From an uncultured Bilophila sp. (GTDB lineage: Bacteria > Desulfobacterota > Desulfovibrionia > Desulfovibrionales > Desulfovibrionaceae): a stretch of DNA of 63,007 nt. The notes below the pieces were generated by a model. That model worked only from the letters and a program-made list of their open reading frames with translations, did not search any database and was not told the DNA's origin. The stretch's first letter is position 1. Every line of letters begins with the position of its first letter. Position numbers and translations under genes: made by a program. Location of the stretch: positions 1-63,007 of the forward strand of contig CABKMN010000009.1 in NCBI GenBank assembly GCA_902373525.1, in the 5' to 3' direction. Of this stretch, positions 17,215-25,638 are shown piece after piece.

Positions 17215-17583
17215 ATGCGTTTCATGCTGGCTCTGCTGCTTTCGCTGGCTCTGGCGGTTCCGGCTTTCGCGGCGTTCGACGGCCCCGGTGCGGGCGGCTT
17301 CAGGGGCCCCGGCCCGAAGGAGGTCACGCAGTCCGCGCAGGTGCGCGACGCTCTTGACGATACGCCCTGCACCCTCGAAGGCCGCATCCTCGAAAGGATC
17401 GGCGGCGACAAGTATACCTTTGAAGACGCGTCCGGCAAGGTGATCGTCGAGATCGACGACAAGGTGTTCCACGGCAACACCGTGACGCCCGAAACCCGCG
17501 TCAGGCTCGTGGGCGAGGTCGAACGCAAGAAGCACGGACGCCCCAACGAGGTCGACGTGCGCTATCTGGAAATCGTGCGGTAG
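17215..17583 (+). CDS. YgiW/YdeI-family periplasmic OB-fold (BOF) protein
   Basis: This 122-residue protein has a clear signal peptide (MRFMLALLLSLALAVPAFA, cleavage near 19-20) and a bacterial OB-fold domain (about 35-122). Family hallmarks include TLEGRILERIGGDKYTFED, GKVIVEIDD, VRLVGEVERK and the C-terminal EVDVRYLEI. The start at 17215 has AAGGAG 10 bases upstream. The gene precedes a response regulator and kinase gene, exactly the order of ygiW-qseB-qseC in enterobacteria, where YgiW-type proteins are linked to envelope stress and cation or hormone sensing. The partner relation is inferred from this synteny. Confidence 0.88.
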   Translation: MRFMLALLLSLALAVPAFAAFDGPGAGGFRGPGPKEVTQSAQVRDALDDTPCTLEGRILERIGGDKYTFEDASGKVIVEIDDKVFHGNTVTPETRVRLVGEVERKKHGRPNEVDVRYLEIVR

Positions 17584-17674
17584 CGATCCGCGAACGGGCC
17601 GGGACTCGGAATACGGCGTCCCGGCCCGCTTTTCTTTCGGGGCGGGTGCTGGCAGAATGGCCCCGGAGGACCGT

Positions 17675-18379
17675 ATGGACGGAAAACCGATTCACGCGCT
17701 GATCGTTGAGGACAATCTGGACATCACCGCCAATCTGTACGCCTTTCTCGAACCGCTCGGCTACGCGCTGGACTGCGCCGCCAACGGGAGCGTGGGGCTG
17801 GAGCGTGCCGTGGAGGGGGCGTTCGACGTCATCGTGCTGGACGTCATGCTGCCCGGCATGGACGGCCTCGCCGTGTGCCGCGCGCTTCGGGAGCGTTACG
17901 CCGATCCCACCCCCATCCTCATGCTCACCGCCCGCGACACCGTGGCCGACCGCGTGGCCGGTCTGGACTGCGGCGCGGACGACTACCTCGTCAAGCCGTT
18001 TTCGCTGAAGGAACTGGACGCCCGCCTGCGCGCGCTGGTGCGCCGGGCCAAGGGGCGGCAGACCCGCGCGGTCCTGCGTTGGGAGGACGTCGAGCTTGAT
18101 CCCGCCGCCCACACCGCCGCGCGGGCGGGCGTTCCCCTGCGTCTCGGGCCCACCGCCTTCGCCATTCTGGAGACGCTGCTGCGGGCCGCGCCCGACGTCG
18201 TGCCGAGGGCCGGGCTGGAGCGGGAACTCTGGGGCGATGCGCCGCCCGACAGCGACGCGCTGCGCACCCACATCCACGAACTGCGCCAGAAGCTGGACAA
18301 ACCCTTCGCCGTCCCCCTGCTCAAGACCGTGCCCCATGTGGGCTACGGGCTGGTGTCCCATGCCCGGCGTTCTTGCTGA
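17675..18379 (+). CDS. OmpR-family response regulator (QseB-like)
   Basis: This protein of about 234 residues has a receiver domain (phospho-Asp in VIVLDVMLPGMDG, Thr in MLTARD, Lys in DYLVKPF) and a C-terminal winged helix (about 135-230, GPTAFAILETLLRAAPDVV and DALRTHIHELRQKL). The start at 17675 is chosen because GGAGGA lies 5-10 bases upstream. The ATG at 17657 (MAPEDRMDG) is possible but less well placed. It overlaps the kinase gene by 20 bp and follows the YgiW-like gene by about 90 bp, so the three likely form one regulatory unit. Confidence 0.92.
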   Translation: MDGKPIHALIVEDNLDITANLYAFLEPLGYALDCAANGSVGLERAVEGAFDVIVLDVMLPGMDGLAVCRALRERYADPTPILMLTARDTVADRVAGLDCGADDYLVKPFSLKELDARLRALVRRAKGRQTRAVLRWEDVELDPAAHTAARAGVPLRLGPTAFAILETLLRAAPDVVPRAGLERELWGDAPPDSDALRTHIHELRQKLDKPFAVPLLKTVPHVGYGLVSHARRSC

Positions 18380-19706
18380 AGGGCTGCGGCGGGCCGGGCG
18401 TTTCGGGGTCCGGCTGGCGGGGGCCGCGTTCCGGCTCGGAGGCCGGGCCGCCGGACGGCTGCGGGCGTGGCCGGAAGGCTCCCTGCGGCGGCGCATCGCC
18501 GGGGCCTTCCTGCTGCTCACGCTGGCGAGCGGGGCGGTGTTCAGCCTGAGCGCGACCCTCGCCTACGACTATACGATCACCCACGTCATCCGCTGGCATA
18601 TGGACCCCATCGCGCGGCTGCTCATCGACGCCGAGGAGCAGCGTCCGGAGGACGTCGGGGCGTTGGCGAAGATGCTGCGGGTGAAGTGGTACGCGGGGGA
18701 CGACATCCCCGACGACCTGCGCCCCGGGAGCCGGGGCCGGGAGCTCGTCCGCATCAAGCGCGACCGCTACGCCATGACCTGCCGCACCAAAGAGGGCCGG
18801 GAGTACGCCGTGGTCGGCAAGGTCAAGGACTTGGACGATCTTGAGGAAGCCATGCGGGACGTCGCGCTGGCCTGCGTGTTCGGGAGCCTGCTGGCGGCGG
18901 GGCTGCTGGCGTACTGGCTCGGGCGGCGACTGATTTCCCCGCTGGTGGAACTGGCGCGCAAGGTCAAGGCGGGCGAGCCGCTGGACGACGCGCCGCTGTG
19001 CGCGAGGCGGGACGAGGTGGGCGCGCTGGCCCGCGCCTTCGCCGGACGCGAGCGGGCGTTGCGGGCCTTCCTCAACCGCGAACAGTTGTTTACCGGCGAC
19101 GTGAGCCACGAGCTCCGCACGCCGCTCACCGTGCTGCGGGGCGGCGCGGAAATCCTCGAAAGCCGTCTGGACGACAGGCCGGACCTGCTGCCGGTCGTGG
19201 AGCGGATGCAGCGCACCCTCGCCGCCATGACCGCGACCGTGAGCGCTCTGCTGTTGCTGGCGCGGACGCCGGAACGGCTCGAATGCCGCCCGTTCGACCT
19301 TGCGGCCACGGCCCGGCGGGAAGCGGACATCGCCCGGGAACTGCTGCGCGGGCGGCCCATCGCGCTTGTCGAACGCCTGCCCGAGGTCCTGACGGTGGAG
19401 GGCAATCCCGAAGTCGCCGCCCTCGTCCTGCACAACCTGCTCGACAACGCCTGCCGGTATACGGAGGAAGGGCGCATCGAACTGGCCCTCGACGCGGACG
19501 GCCTCGTGCTGACGGACACCGCGCCGTCCATCGATCCCGAGGTGCGCGCCCGGATGTTCGAGCGCGGCACGCGCGGCGCAAGCCGGACGCCGGGCAGCGG
19601 GCTGGGACTGTCCCTCGTGCAGCGCGGCTGCGAGCGGCTCGGCTGGCGCGTCTCCCATGAGCCGTGGGAAGGCGGCAACCGTTTTCGGGTCCGGTTCACG
19701 GCGTAG
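18360..19706 (+). CDS. Sensor histidine kinase (QseC-like)
   Basis: This 448-residue membrane kinase starts inside the end of the response regulator gene (20-bp overlap). TM1 is near 48-70 (IAGAFLLLTLASGAVFSLSA) and TM2 near 165-185 (DVALACVFGSLLAAGLLAYWLG). Between them is a short periplasmic loop of about 90 residues, and a HAMP domain follows. The phospho-acceptor His is in TGDVSHELRTPLTVL. The HATPase N-box is NLLDNACRYT and the G2 box GSGLGLSLV. The G1 box reads DTAPSI instead of the usual DTGPGI, which could lower ATP affinity. A long arginine-rich cytoplasmic leader precedes TM1. The signal is unknown. Confidence 0.9.
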   Translation: MPGVLAEGLRRAGRFGVRLAGAAFRLGGRAAGRLRAWPEGSLRRRIAGAFLLLTLASGAVFSLSATLAYDYTITHVIRWHMDPIARLLIDAEEQRPEDVGALAKMLRVKWYAGDDIPDDLRPGSRGRELVRIKRDRYAMTCRTKEGREYAVVGKVKDLDDLEEAMRDVALACVFGSLLAAGLLAYWLGRRLISPLVELARKVKAGEPLDDAPLCARRDEVGALARAFAGRERALRAFLNREQLFTGDVSHELRTPLTVLRGGAEILESRLDDRPDLLPVVERMQRTLAAMTATVSALLLLARTPERLECRPFDLAATARREADIARELLRGRPIALVERLPEVLTVEGNPEVAALVLHNLLDNACRYTEEGRIELALDADGLVLTDTAPSIDPEVRARMFERGTRGASRTPGSGLGLSLVQRGCERLGWRVSHEPWEGGNRFRVRFTA

Positions 19707-19832
19707 CCGCGCCGTGGGCGGGGATGTGCCGAGGGGAAGGGGCCGCGCCTGACGGCACGGGAAGGCAGGCCGGAGCGGCGTCTCTGCGGGAGGCGTCTGA
19801 GAGAGATTGCGGGCGAAGCGGGCGACAGACCC

Positions 19833-19920
19833 ACGTCCTTGAGGCGCAGATCGCCCTTGGCGTGGCCGAACGTCTCGTTGAACGGCTTGAAGTCGCTGCT
19901 GTCCGGCGGGATGACGGCGC
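19833..19920 (-). repeat. 88-bp copied fragment of the GGDEF domain of the 12473-16189 gene
   Basis: Bases 19833-19920 align without gaps to 14298-14385 with 5 differences (94%). The source segment encodes the GGDEF-domain stretch around DISDFKLFNETFGHAKGDLLL. The copy lies in the 250-bp gap between the QseC-like kinase and the NlpC/P60 gene and carries no open gene. All five changes replace A with C or G as written on the plus strand. Confidence 0.9.
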
Positions 19921-19958
19921 GGGGGGCGGGATGTGCCCGTAGAGGCCGCGCGGGACGG

Positions 19959-21662
19959 CTACTTTTTGGCCTGCGGCGCGGGTTTGGCTGGGGACGCGGC
20001 CTTGGCGGCGGGCTGTTTGGCGGGCGCTTTGGCCGGAGCCTGCTTGGCGGCGGACGCCGCTTTTACCGGCATGTTCTTCGCCGGGCTTGGGGACGCCTGT
20101 CCGGTCTTGCCGGGCTTGGCGTTCCTGGCGGGCGCGGCGGTGCCGGACGCCTTGCCGGATGCGGCGGCCTTGCCCGTCTTCGGATCGGCCTTGGCGGGTG
20201 CGGCCTTCCGCTCCGTCTTGGGGGCCGTCCGTCCGGTCTTGGCGGACGCGGGGTTGGACGCCGGGGCCTTTTCCGTCTTGGCGGCCTGCGCCGTCCGTCC
20301 GGCGTTCGCCGTTTTTTCAGGAACTTTTGCGGCCTTGGAGGCTGTGCCGGGATCGGCCTTTGAGGAGGCCGTCTTCACCGGCATCGTTTGGGCGGACGTC
20401 TTGCCGGGGACGGCCTTGCGGGGCGCGGCGGCCTTTTGCGGAGCGGGCTTCCGTTTCGCGTTGCCGGAAGCGGCCTGCGTCTTCTGTCCCTTGTCGGGGC
20501 CTTGCGCCTTGGCGGCGGCCTTGCCCTGCGTTTGCGCCGGAGCCTGCTTGGCGGCGGACGCGGCGTTCGCCGGAGCGTTTTTCGCCGGGCCTGGGGACGT
20601 CTGCGCGTTTTTGCCGGGCTTGGCGGGCGCGGCGGTGCCGGAAGCCTTGCCGGGTGCGGCGGCTTTGCTCGTTTTCGGATCGGCCTTGGCGGATGCCTGC
20701 GGGGCGGGTCGGGCCGTGCGGGACGCCGCTTTGCCGTCCGGGGTACGGGATGCGGACGGTGCGCCGGATGCCTTGCCCGGCGCGGCCTGTGCGACCGCGA
20801 CGGTCCGTTTCGCGTTCTTCGCCGGAACGGCTTGGGCGGCCTTGTCGGCGTTCGCCCGTTTCCGGGCGGCGGGTCCGGCTTTCGCTGTGACTGCCGCATT
20901 CGCGGCGTGCCCGCGCGGGTCGGCCCCGCGTGCGGAGGCCGTCTGTTTGCGGGTGGCGGAGCGTTTGGTGCCCCGGACGTCGGCGGCGTGGCGGCGGGTC
21001 TTGCGTTCGTCGAGCGCCATGAGCTTCCTGACGGCTTCGGCGTCGGATTCGGGGGCGTTGACGCGGCGCGCGCCGATGAAGGTGGAGCGGAAATAGGGAT
21101 CGGAGAGCGTCGCCACGGACACGCTTTTGCCGCGTCCGGGACTGTGGATGAACTTGCCCTCGCCGATGTAGATGCCGGTGTGGTAGCCGCGTTTCGGATG
21201 GCTGAAGGCCACGATGTCGCCCTCCATGAGGCTGCCGGAGCGGACGGGGCGTCCTGCGGCGGACTGTTCGCGCGCGGTGCGGGGCAGCGAGATGCCGACG
21301 TCGCGGTAGGCCCACTGCACGAACCCCGAACAGTCGAAACCGTCCATGCCGGTGCCGCCGGTCACGTAGGGCGTCCCGAGCGCGGCCTTGGCGCGTTCGA
21401 TGAGGTGCAGGCTCGACAGCGGCACGCCCTCGTCCCGCATGCGGCTCATGGCGGCGGTGCGGTAGTCGTAGGCGAACCGCTCCTCCGGACTCATGGCCGA
21501 GCGGTCGGCGTTCCGTCTGCTTTTGATATACTCCTCAAAGGCATAGGTGCTGTCGTAGGGCGCTTCCACGGGCATCGGGCGCTTCGTGGAACAGCCGGAC
21601 AGGCCCAGCCCCGCAAGGAGGAGCAGGACGGCGACGCGGAGGATGAGGGGGCGCGTGTTCAT
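19959..21662 (-). CDS. NlpC/P60 lipoprotein endopeptidase with Ala/Lys/Pro-rich tail
   Basis: This is a 567-residue probable peptidoglycan hydrolase. A lipoprotein signal with lipobox LSGC (Cys at about 24) anchors it in a membrane. The NlpC/P60 domain spans about 80-205, with catalytic Cys in DGFDCSGFVQWAY and His in GYHTGIYIGEGKFIHS. The last 350 residues are a histone-H1-like low-complexity tail of Ala, Lys, Pro and Thr with repeated words such as AASAAKQAPA, KADPKT and GKASGTAAPA. The tail could bind anionic wall polymers or span the envelope; this is a guess. Pieces of the tail are internally duplicated (20040-20260 resembles 20560-20700). Confidence 0.88.
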   Translation of the reverse strand: MNTRPLILRVAVLLLLAGLGLSGCSTKRPMPVEAPYDSTYAFEEYIKSRRNADRSAMSPEERFAYDYRTAAMSRMRDEGVPLSSLHLIERAKAALGTPYVTGGTGMDGFDCSGFVQWAYRDVGISLPRTAREQSAAGRPVRSGSLMEGDIVAFSHPKRGYHTGIYIGEGKFIHSPGRGKSVSVATLSDPYFRSTFIGARRVNAPESDAEAVRKLMALDERKTRRHAADVRGTKRSATRKQTASARGADPRGHAANAAVTAKAGPAARKRANADKAAQAVPAKNAKRTVAVAQAAPGKASGAPSASRTPDGKAASRTARPAPQASAKADPKTSKAAAPGKASGTAAPAKPGKNAQTSPGPAKNAPANAASAAKQAPAQTQGKAAAKAQGPDKGQKTQAASGNAKRKPAPQKAAAPRKAVPGKTSAQTMPVKTASSKADPGTASKAAKVPEKTANAGRTAQAAKTEKAPASNPASAKTGRTAPKTERKAAPAKADPKTGKAAASGKASGTAAPARNAKPGKTGQASPSPAKNMPVKAASAAKQAPAKAPAKQPAAKAASPAKPAPQAKK

Positions 21663-22644
21663 CCCCTCGGGCTAGAAAATATTGCCAGCGGTGTCAAGGG
21701 AATCCGGCGAAAGAATCACGGTCCGCCCGGTTTTTTCGCCGCCCTGCGGAAAGGGGGCGGGGATACCGGTTCGGAAAGGGCGGTCCGGGAAGCCGGGAAA
21801 GCGCCGGAAGACGGCCCGCGGGGGAACTCCTGCGCCGAAAGCGTGTACGGAGAATCCGTTCAGTCGGCGGAGCACCCGGCGGGGACGCGCCGGAAGGGGC
21901 ATGCCGCGTTGCCGGTGCCGTACGGCGGCGATCCGAGATTCGGGGGGAGCCGGAAACCCGCGGGCAGTCCTTACGCCGCATCCGCACGCCGATGTTCCGG
22001 CGCAGGTGCGGGCGTGTCCGCCAGCTCCGGGGACTGCGCGGCGAAGGAGCGGATGCGGGAGTCTTCCTCCCGGACGAGGGCCGCCCCGGCGCGGACGGGA
22101 GGCCGATAACGTTGGCGTTCATTTTGTTTCCCCTTTTGGGGACGCCCGGCGCGGACGGAACGGCGGGCGGTTCCCTTTTTCGGAGAAAACGGTCCCTCGG
22201 GGCGTGCCGTTTCGGGATAGCTGTTGACGAGAAGGGGCAAAAGGTGAATTCTCGCACGAACGGTTTGTCGATATTCGACGACGCCGCAGAGGGGAACAGG
22301 GGAGAGAGGAGTATGACGATGCCGCAAAGAGGAATGTATCCCGCCGGTTCCGATCTCAGCGGGCGTTATGCCGCATTCTCGGGCAAGGCCGATGGGCGCG
22401 CGTGCTCCTTTCTTTCGTTTTCGTCATCCCGAAGGCGTGGTTTCGGCGTGTCCGGGGGCGTTTTCGCCGCGGCGGCACCGCGCGTACCCGCCCACGCCGC
22501 GCCCCCGCTCGCCCGCAACGCGCTTTCTTCCAACATCAACGCAAGGTTGCATGTGCTCTCTCGGAGCCCCTTTGAAGGGTTCCGTATGAACCCCGTTGCG
22601 GCACGGAGAGGCCGAGGGGTTGCCCGAACCGGGAGGGGAGCGGC
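21663..22644. other. Non-coding gap with weak 60-bp periodic GC-rich repeats
   Basis: No gene is supported in these 980 bp between divergent genes. A 14-base word CCCGGCGCGGACGG occurs at 22085 and again exactly 60 bp later at 22145. Looser GC-rich cores lie near 21814, 21873, 21937 and 21996, about 60 bp apart. This matches the spacing in the stronger arrays at 25.1, 29.4, 34.1 and 37.3 kb. The part from 22200 to 22644 must hold the promoter of the next gene, but none was identified. Confidence 0.45.
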
Positions 22645-24582
22645 ATGATCATGAAAAAGAACATTCTGCTGCGTACCAATCTCTTGGTCTGCGCCGTCAT
22701 CGTGCTCGGGTTCGCCGTCTCTTCCGTCATCAGCTACTGGTCCAATCAGGGCATTTTTCTCAAGGACGTCGAGAACGTCTCCTCGCTGACCTCGGAAGGC
22801 ATCTACTATCAGATCGAGTCCATCTTCACCCGGCCCGTGAACGTCTCGCTGACGATGGCCAACGACAACCTGCTCAAGGAGTTCCTCGCCGACGAAGAGG
22901 CGAACCTGCGCAACCCGTCCTACGTCGAGACCCTGCGCGACTATCTGAACGTCTACCGGGCCAAATACGGCTACGATTCCGTGTTCCTCGTCTCCACGCG
23001 CACCGGGCGTTACTACCATTTCAACGGGCTGGACCGGGTGCTGACCCCCGGCAACCTCGAAAACGAATGGTACTACGCGTTTCTCAAGTCCGGCGCGGAG
23101 CACTCGCTCAATATCGACAACGACGAGGCGGCCAGAAACGAAATCACCGTGTTCATCAACTGCCGGATCACCGGGCGGGACGGCTCCACGCGGGGCGTGG
23201 TCGGCGTCGGGTTCCGCATCGATCATTTGCAGACGCTGCTGGACGACTACGAAAAGAAGTTCGGGGTGGCCGCCTATCTTGTGGGCGAAGACGGGAACGT
23301 GGAGGTTTCCACCGAGCGGACCGGCTACAAGGCGGTCAACCTGTTCCGCACCCCCGCCTTCGCGGCGTTGAAGGCGCGGATTCTGAACGACAGTGACGGG
23401 CGGCAGATGTTCTGGTACCCCGCCGAGGGCGGCGACCGCTACCTCGTGACCCAGTACCTCCCCAATCTGCACTGGCACCTCGTCGTGGAGAACGACACGC
23501 GGGGCCTGACCCGGAAGCTGAACGTCCAGTTCTACCGCAACGTGCTGGTCATCGTCGTCATCCTCGTCTGCGTGCTGCTGACCATCACCCGGGTGATCCG
23601 CTCGTACAACGCGCAGATCATCCGCCTGACCCGCGCCGTGGAGGAACGGGAACGGAAGCATCGGGCCGTGTTTCAGGAGGCGACGGAGCAGCTTTACGAA
23701 AACATCTACGAGTTGGACATCACCCACAACCGTACGGCGAGCGAGGCGACGGAGCGCTATTTCGAGAGTCTGGGCGCGGCGTTGGGCACTCCCTATGACG
23801 AATGTCTGTGCATCGTCGCGGGAAAGCAGATCAAGGAGGAGTTCCGGCAGGGCTATCTGGACACCTTTTCCCGCGAGAACGTGCTCAGGGCCTACCGGGA
23901 GGGCCGGAACAGCCTGCAATACGACCTCATGATCTCTTCGGACGGCGGCGGGACCTACTACTGGATACGGATTTCCACGCACATCTTCCACTGGGACGAG
24001 GACGATTCGATCCGCATGCTCGTCTACCGTCAGAACATCGACGCCCAGAAGCGGCGCGAGCGGTCCCTGTTCGATCAGATGCGGCGCGACTCCCTGACCG
24101 GGCTGTGCAACAAGGCCGCCACGCAGGAAGACATCCGGCGGCTGTTGCAGCGGGAACCCGGCGGGACGTTCGCCTTCTTCATTCTGGACGTGGACAAGTT
24201 CAAGGACGTCAACGACACGCTCGGCCACGGCGCGGGCGACGCCGTGCTGGTGGAGTTCGCCCGGACGCTCAGGGGGCAGTTCCGGGAGGACGACGTGGTG
24301 GGGCGCATCGGCGGGGACGAGTTCGTGGCCTTCTGCCGCCTGCCCGGACGGGAGGCGGCGCGGAAAAAGGCGGCGGAACTGGTGGCCGCCCTGCGCCGCG
24401 ACGTGCGGGCCGAGGCCGGGACGTGTTCCATTACGGCCAGCATCGGGGTGGCGCTGTCGCCCGAGTCGGGACGGGAATTCGAGACGCTCTACCGGAACGC
24501 GGATAGGGCCCTGTACCGGACCAAGGAAAAGGGCCGGAACGGCTTCACGCTCCACGGGGACGCCCGAGCGACCCCGGAATGA
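22645..24582 (+). CDS. Cache-PAS-GGDEF membrane diguanylate cyclase
   Basis: This protein has 645 residues. TM1 is at about 10-32 (LLVCAVIVLGFAVSSVISYW) and TM2 at about 295-317 (NVLVIVVILVCVLLTI). Between them is an extracytoplasmic double-Cache-type sensor with the typical YDSVFLVSTRTGRYYHFNG and EWYYAFL. A PAS-like region (about 340-470) and a GGDEF domain with DSLTGLCNKAA and intact IGGDEF (556-560) follow. It is probably an active cyclase tuned by a small extracellular ligand. GAGG about 10 bases upstream supports the ATG at 22645; the ATG at 22651 is an alternative. It ends just before a strong hairpin. Confidence 0.92.
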   Translation: MIMKKNILLRTNLLVCAVIVLGFAVSSVISYWSNQGIFLKDVENVSSLTSEGIYYQIESIFTRPVNVSLTMANDNLLKEFLADEEANLRNPSYVETLRDYLNVYRAKYGYDSVFLVSTRTGRYYHFNGLDRVLTPGNLENEWYYAFLKSGAEHSLNIDNDEAARNEITVFINCRITGRDGSTRGVVGVGFRIDHLQTLLDDYEKKFGVAAYLVGEDGNVEVSTERTGYKAVNLFRTPAFAALKARILNDSDGRQMFWYPAEGGDRYLVTQYLPNLHWHLVVENDTRGLTRKLNVQFYRNVLVIVVILVCVLLTITRVIRSYNAQIIRLTRAVEERERKHRAVFQEATEQLYENIYELDITHNRTASEATERYFESLGAALGTPYDECLCIVAGKQIKEEFRQGYLDTFSRENVLRAYREGRNSLQYDLMISSDGGGTYYWIRISTHIFHWDEDDSIRMLVYRQNIDAQKRRERSLFDQMRRDSLTGLCNKAATQEDIRRLLQREPGGTFAFFILDVDKFKDVNDTLGHGAGDAVLVEFARTLRGQFREDDVVGRIGGDEFVAFCRLPGREAARKKAAELVAALRRDVRAEAGTCSITASIGVALSPESGREFETLYRNADRALYRTKEKGRNGFTLHGDARATPE

Positions 24583-24583
24583 C

Positions 24584-24623
24584 GGCAAGGCCCCGGAAGA
24601 AATGCTCCTTCCGGGGCCTTGCC
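24584..24623 (+). terminator. Terminator after Cache-GGDEF gene
   Basis: GGCAAGGCCCCGGAAG (24584-24599) pairs with CTTCCGGGGCCTTGCC (24608-24623) as a near-perfect long stem, immediately after the stop at 24582. The T-run is short. Confidence 0.75.
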
Positions 24624-24720
24624 GTACCGGATGCCGCCGGTTCCCTTTGGGGAGTGACGCTTCGGCGGCATCCGCGCCGCAACGTCCCGCCGTCTCTCCG
24701 GCGGATGGCGTTTGAACCGT

Positions 24721-24975
24721 TTACAGACCGGCCTTTTTGTCGAAATCGCGTTTCAGGCTTTGCAGGACCTCGTCCTCCTCATCGTCCTCAAGTTCGGCGG
24801 GGGCGATGTAGACCACGGTTTCCTCCGTGCTTTCGCCGGTGTCCGCATCCTCGATTTCCAGATCGGTGGTGCCGACTTCGATGGAGCCGAGCAGTTCGCC
24901 TTCCGAGTCGAGGATGACGATTTCCATTTCGTCGTCGAGGGTCGCCAGAGCCTCTTTCAGTTCTTTGACAATCAT
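24721..24975 (-). CDS. Small acidic protein of unknown function
   Basis: This is an 84-residue, very acidic protein. It begins MIVKELKEALATLDDEMEIV, a pattern also seen in small phage and bacterial proteins of the 'VKELKEAL..L.DD..V' type, and carries an Asp/Glu-rich middle (EIEDADTGESTEET). The open frame extends upstream to 25536 but runs through the periodic repeat array, so I place the start at the ATG at 24975. A weak AGGGCG lies about 8 bases upstream. No function is known. The acidic composition and small size would fit a regulator or chaperone of another protein, but nothing in the sequence shows it. Confidence 0.65.
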   Translation of the reverse strand: MIVKELKEALATLDDEMEIVILDSEGELLGSIEVGTTDLEIEDADTGESTEETVVYIAPAELEDDEEDEVLQSLKRDFDKKAGL

Positions 24976-25079
24976 GGGTACGCCCTGTTGTTGGTTTGAA
25001 AGTGGGGACGGGCCGCCGCCGCGCCGCCGCGGGACCGCCGAAAAGGTTGTCCTCCCGGAAGCGGCCCGCGTCAAGCTGT

Positions 25080-25490
25080 TTTCGCGCGCGGGGCGCCTGC
25101 GGGGAAGGAATGCGCCTCCGCAGGCCGTCGTGGAGCCGTTTTTCCGGGCGCGTCTTCCCGCCTCCGCGTCCCCGGCGCGCTTGCGGAGGCCCCCGCCGGC
25201 AGTCGGGACGCTTGGCCTGAGGCGTCCCGCGCGCCTGCGGCGGTCCCCCCATCCGGCAAGGGCAAGATGGAAGAACAGAGCCGCGGCCCGCGCGCCTGAG
25301 GCGGCCCCGTCAAGGGCCAAAGCCGCGTTGCGTTCCTCGTGATCGGCACGCCTGCGGGGAACCCGCAGAGCACGGCGAAGTCGTCGTTCCCCTGCGGGGG
25401 ACCCGGCGCGTCTGTGGAGGGACCCGCGACGCCTCGATACCCAACCGGTCAAATTATGGATGCCCGGCACGCCTGCGGGGAACCCGGCTG
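25080..25490. repeat. Degenerate CRISPR-like array A: cores about every 60 bp
   Basis: The best core is 29 bp at 25458-25486, beginning GGATGCCCGGCACG and ending CCTGCGGGGAACCCG. Related cores end at 25365 and 25426, giving a pitch of 61 and 60 bp. More diverged ones end near 25309, 25248, 25195 and 25109. The words CACGCCTGCGGGGAACCCG recur at 25347 and 25468. Sequence between cores is unrelated. The core resembles type I-E CRISPR repeats (GC stem followed by GGGGAAC), but copies diverge strongly and no cas gene is nearby. The gap (24976-25638) contains no gene. Confidence 0.5.
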
Positions 25491-25638
25491 CGCTGCGGCG
25501 GCATGAAGCGAGAACGCTCCGTCCATGCACGCGCAAGGGACCGGGCGCGACCCCGGCGCGGGAGGGGAGCCTCCGCGCCGCGCCTGCCGGTCACGGGACC
25601 TTGCCGCGGTTTCGGGGACGCTTTCCTGCGTGCGGCCG

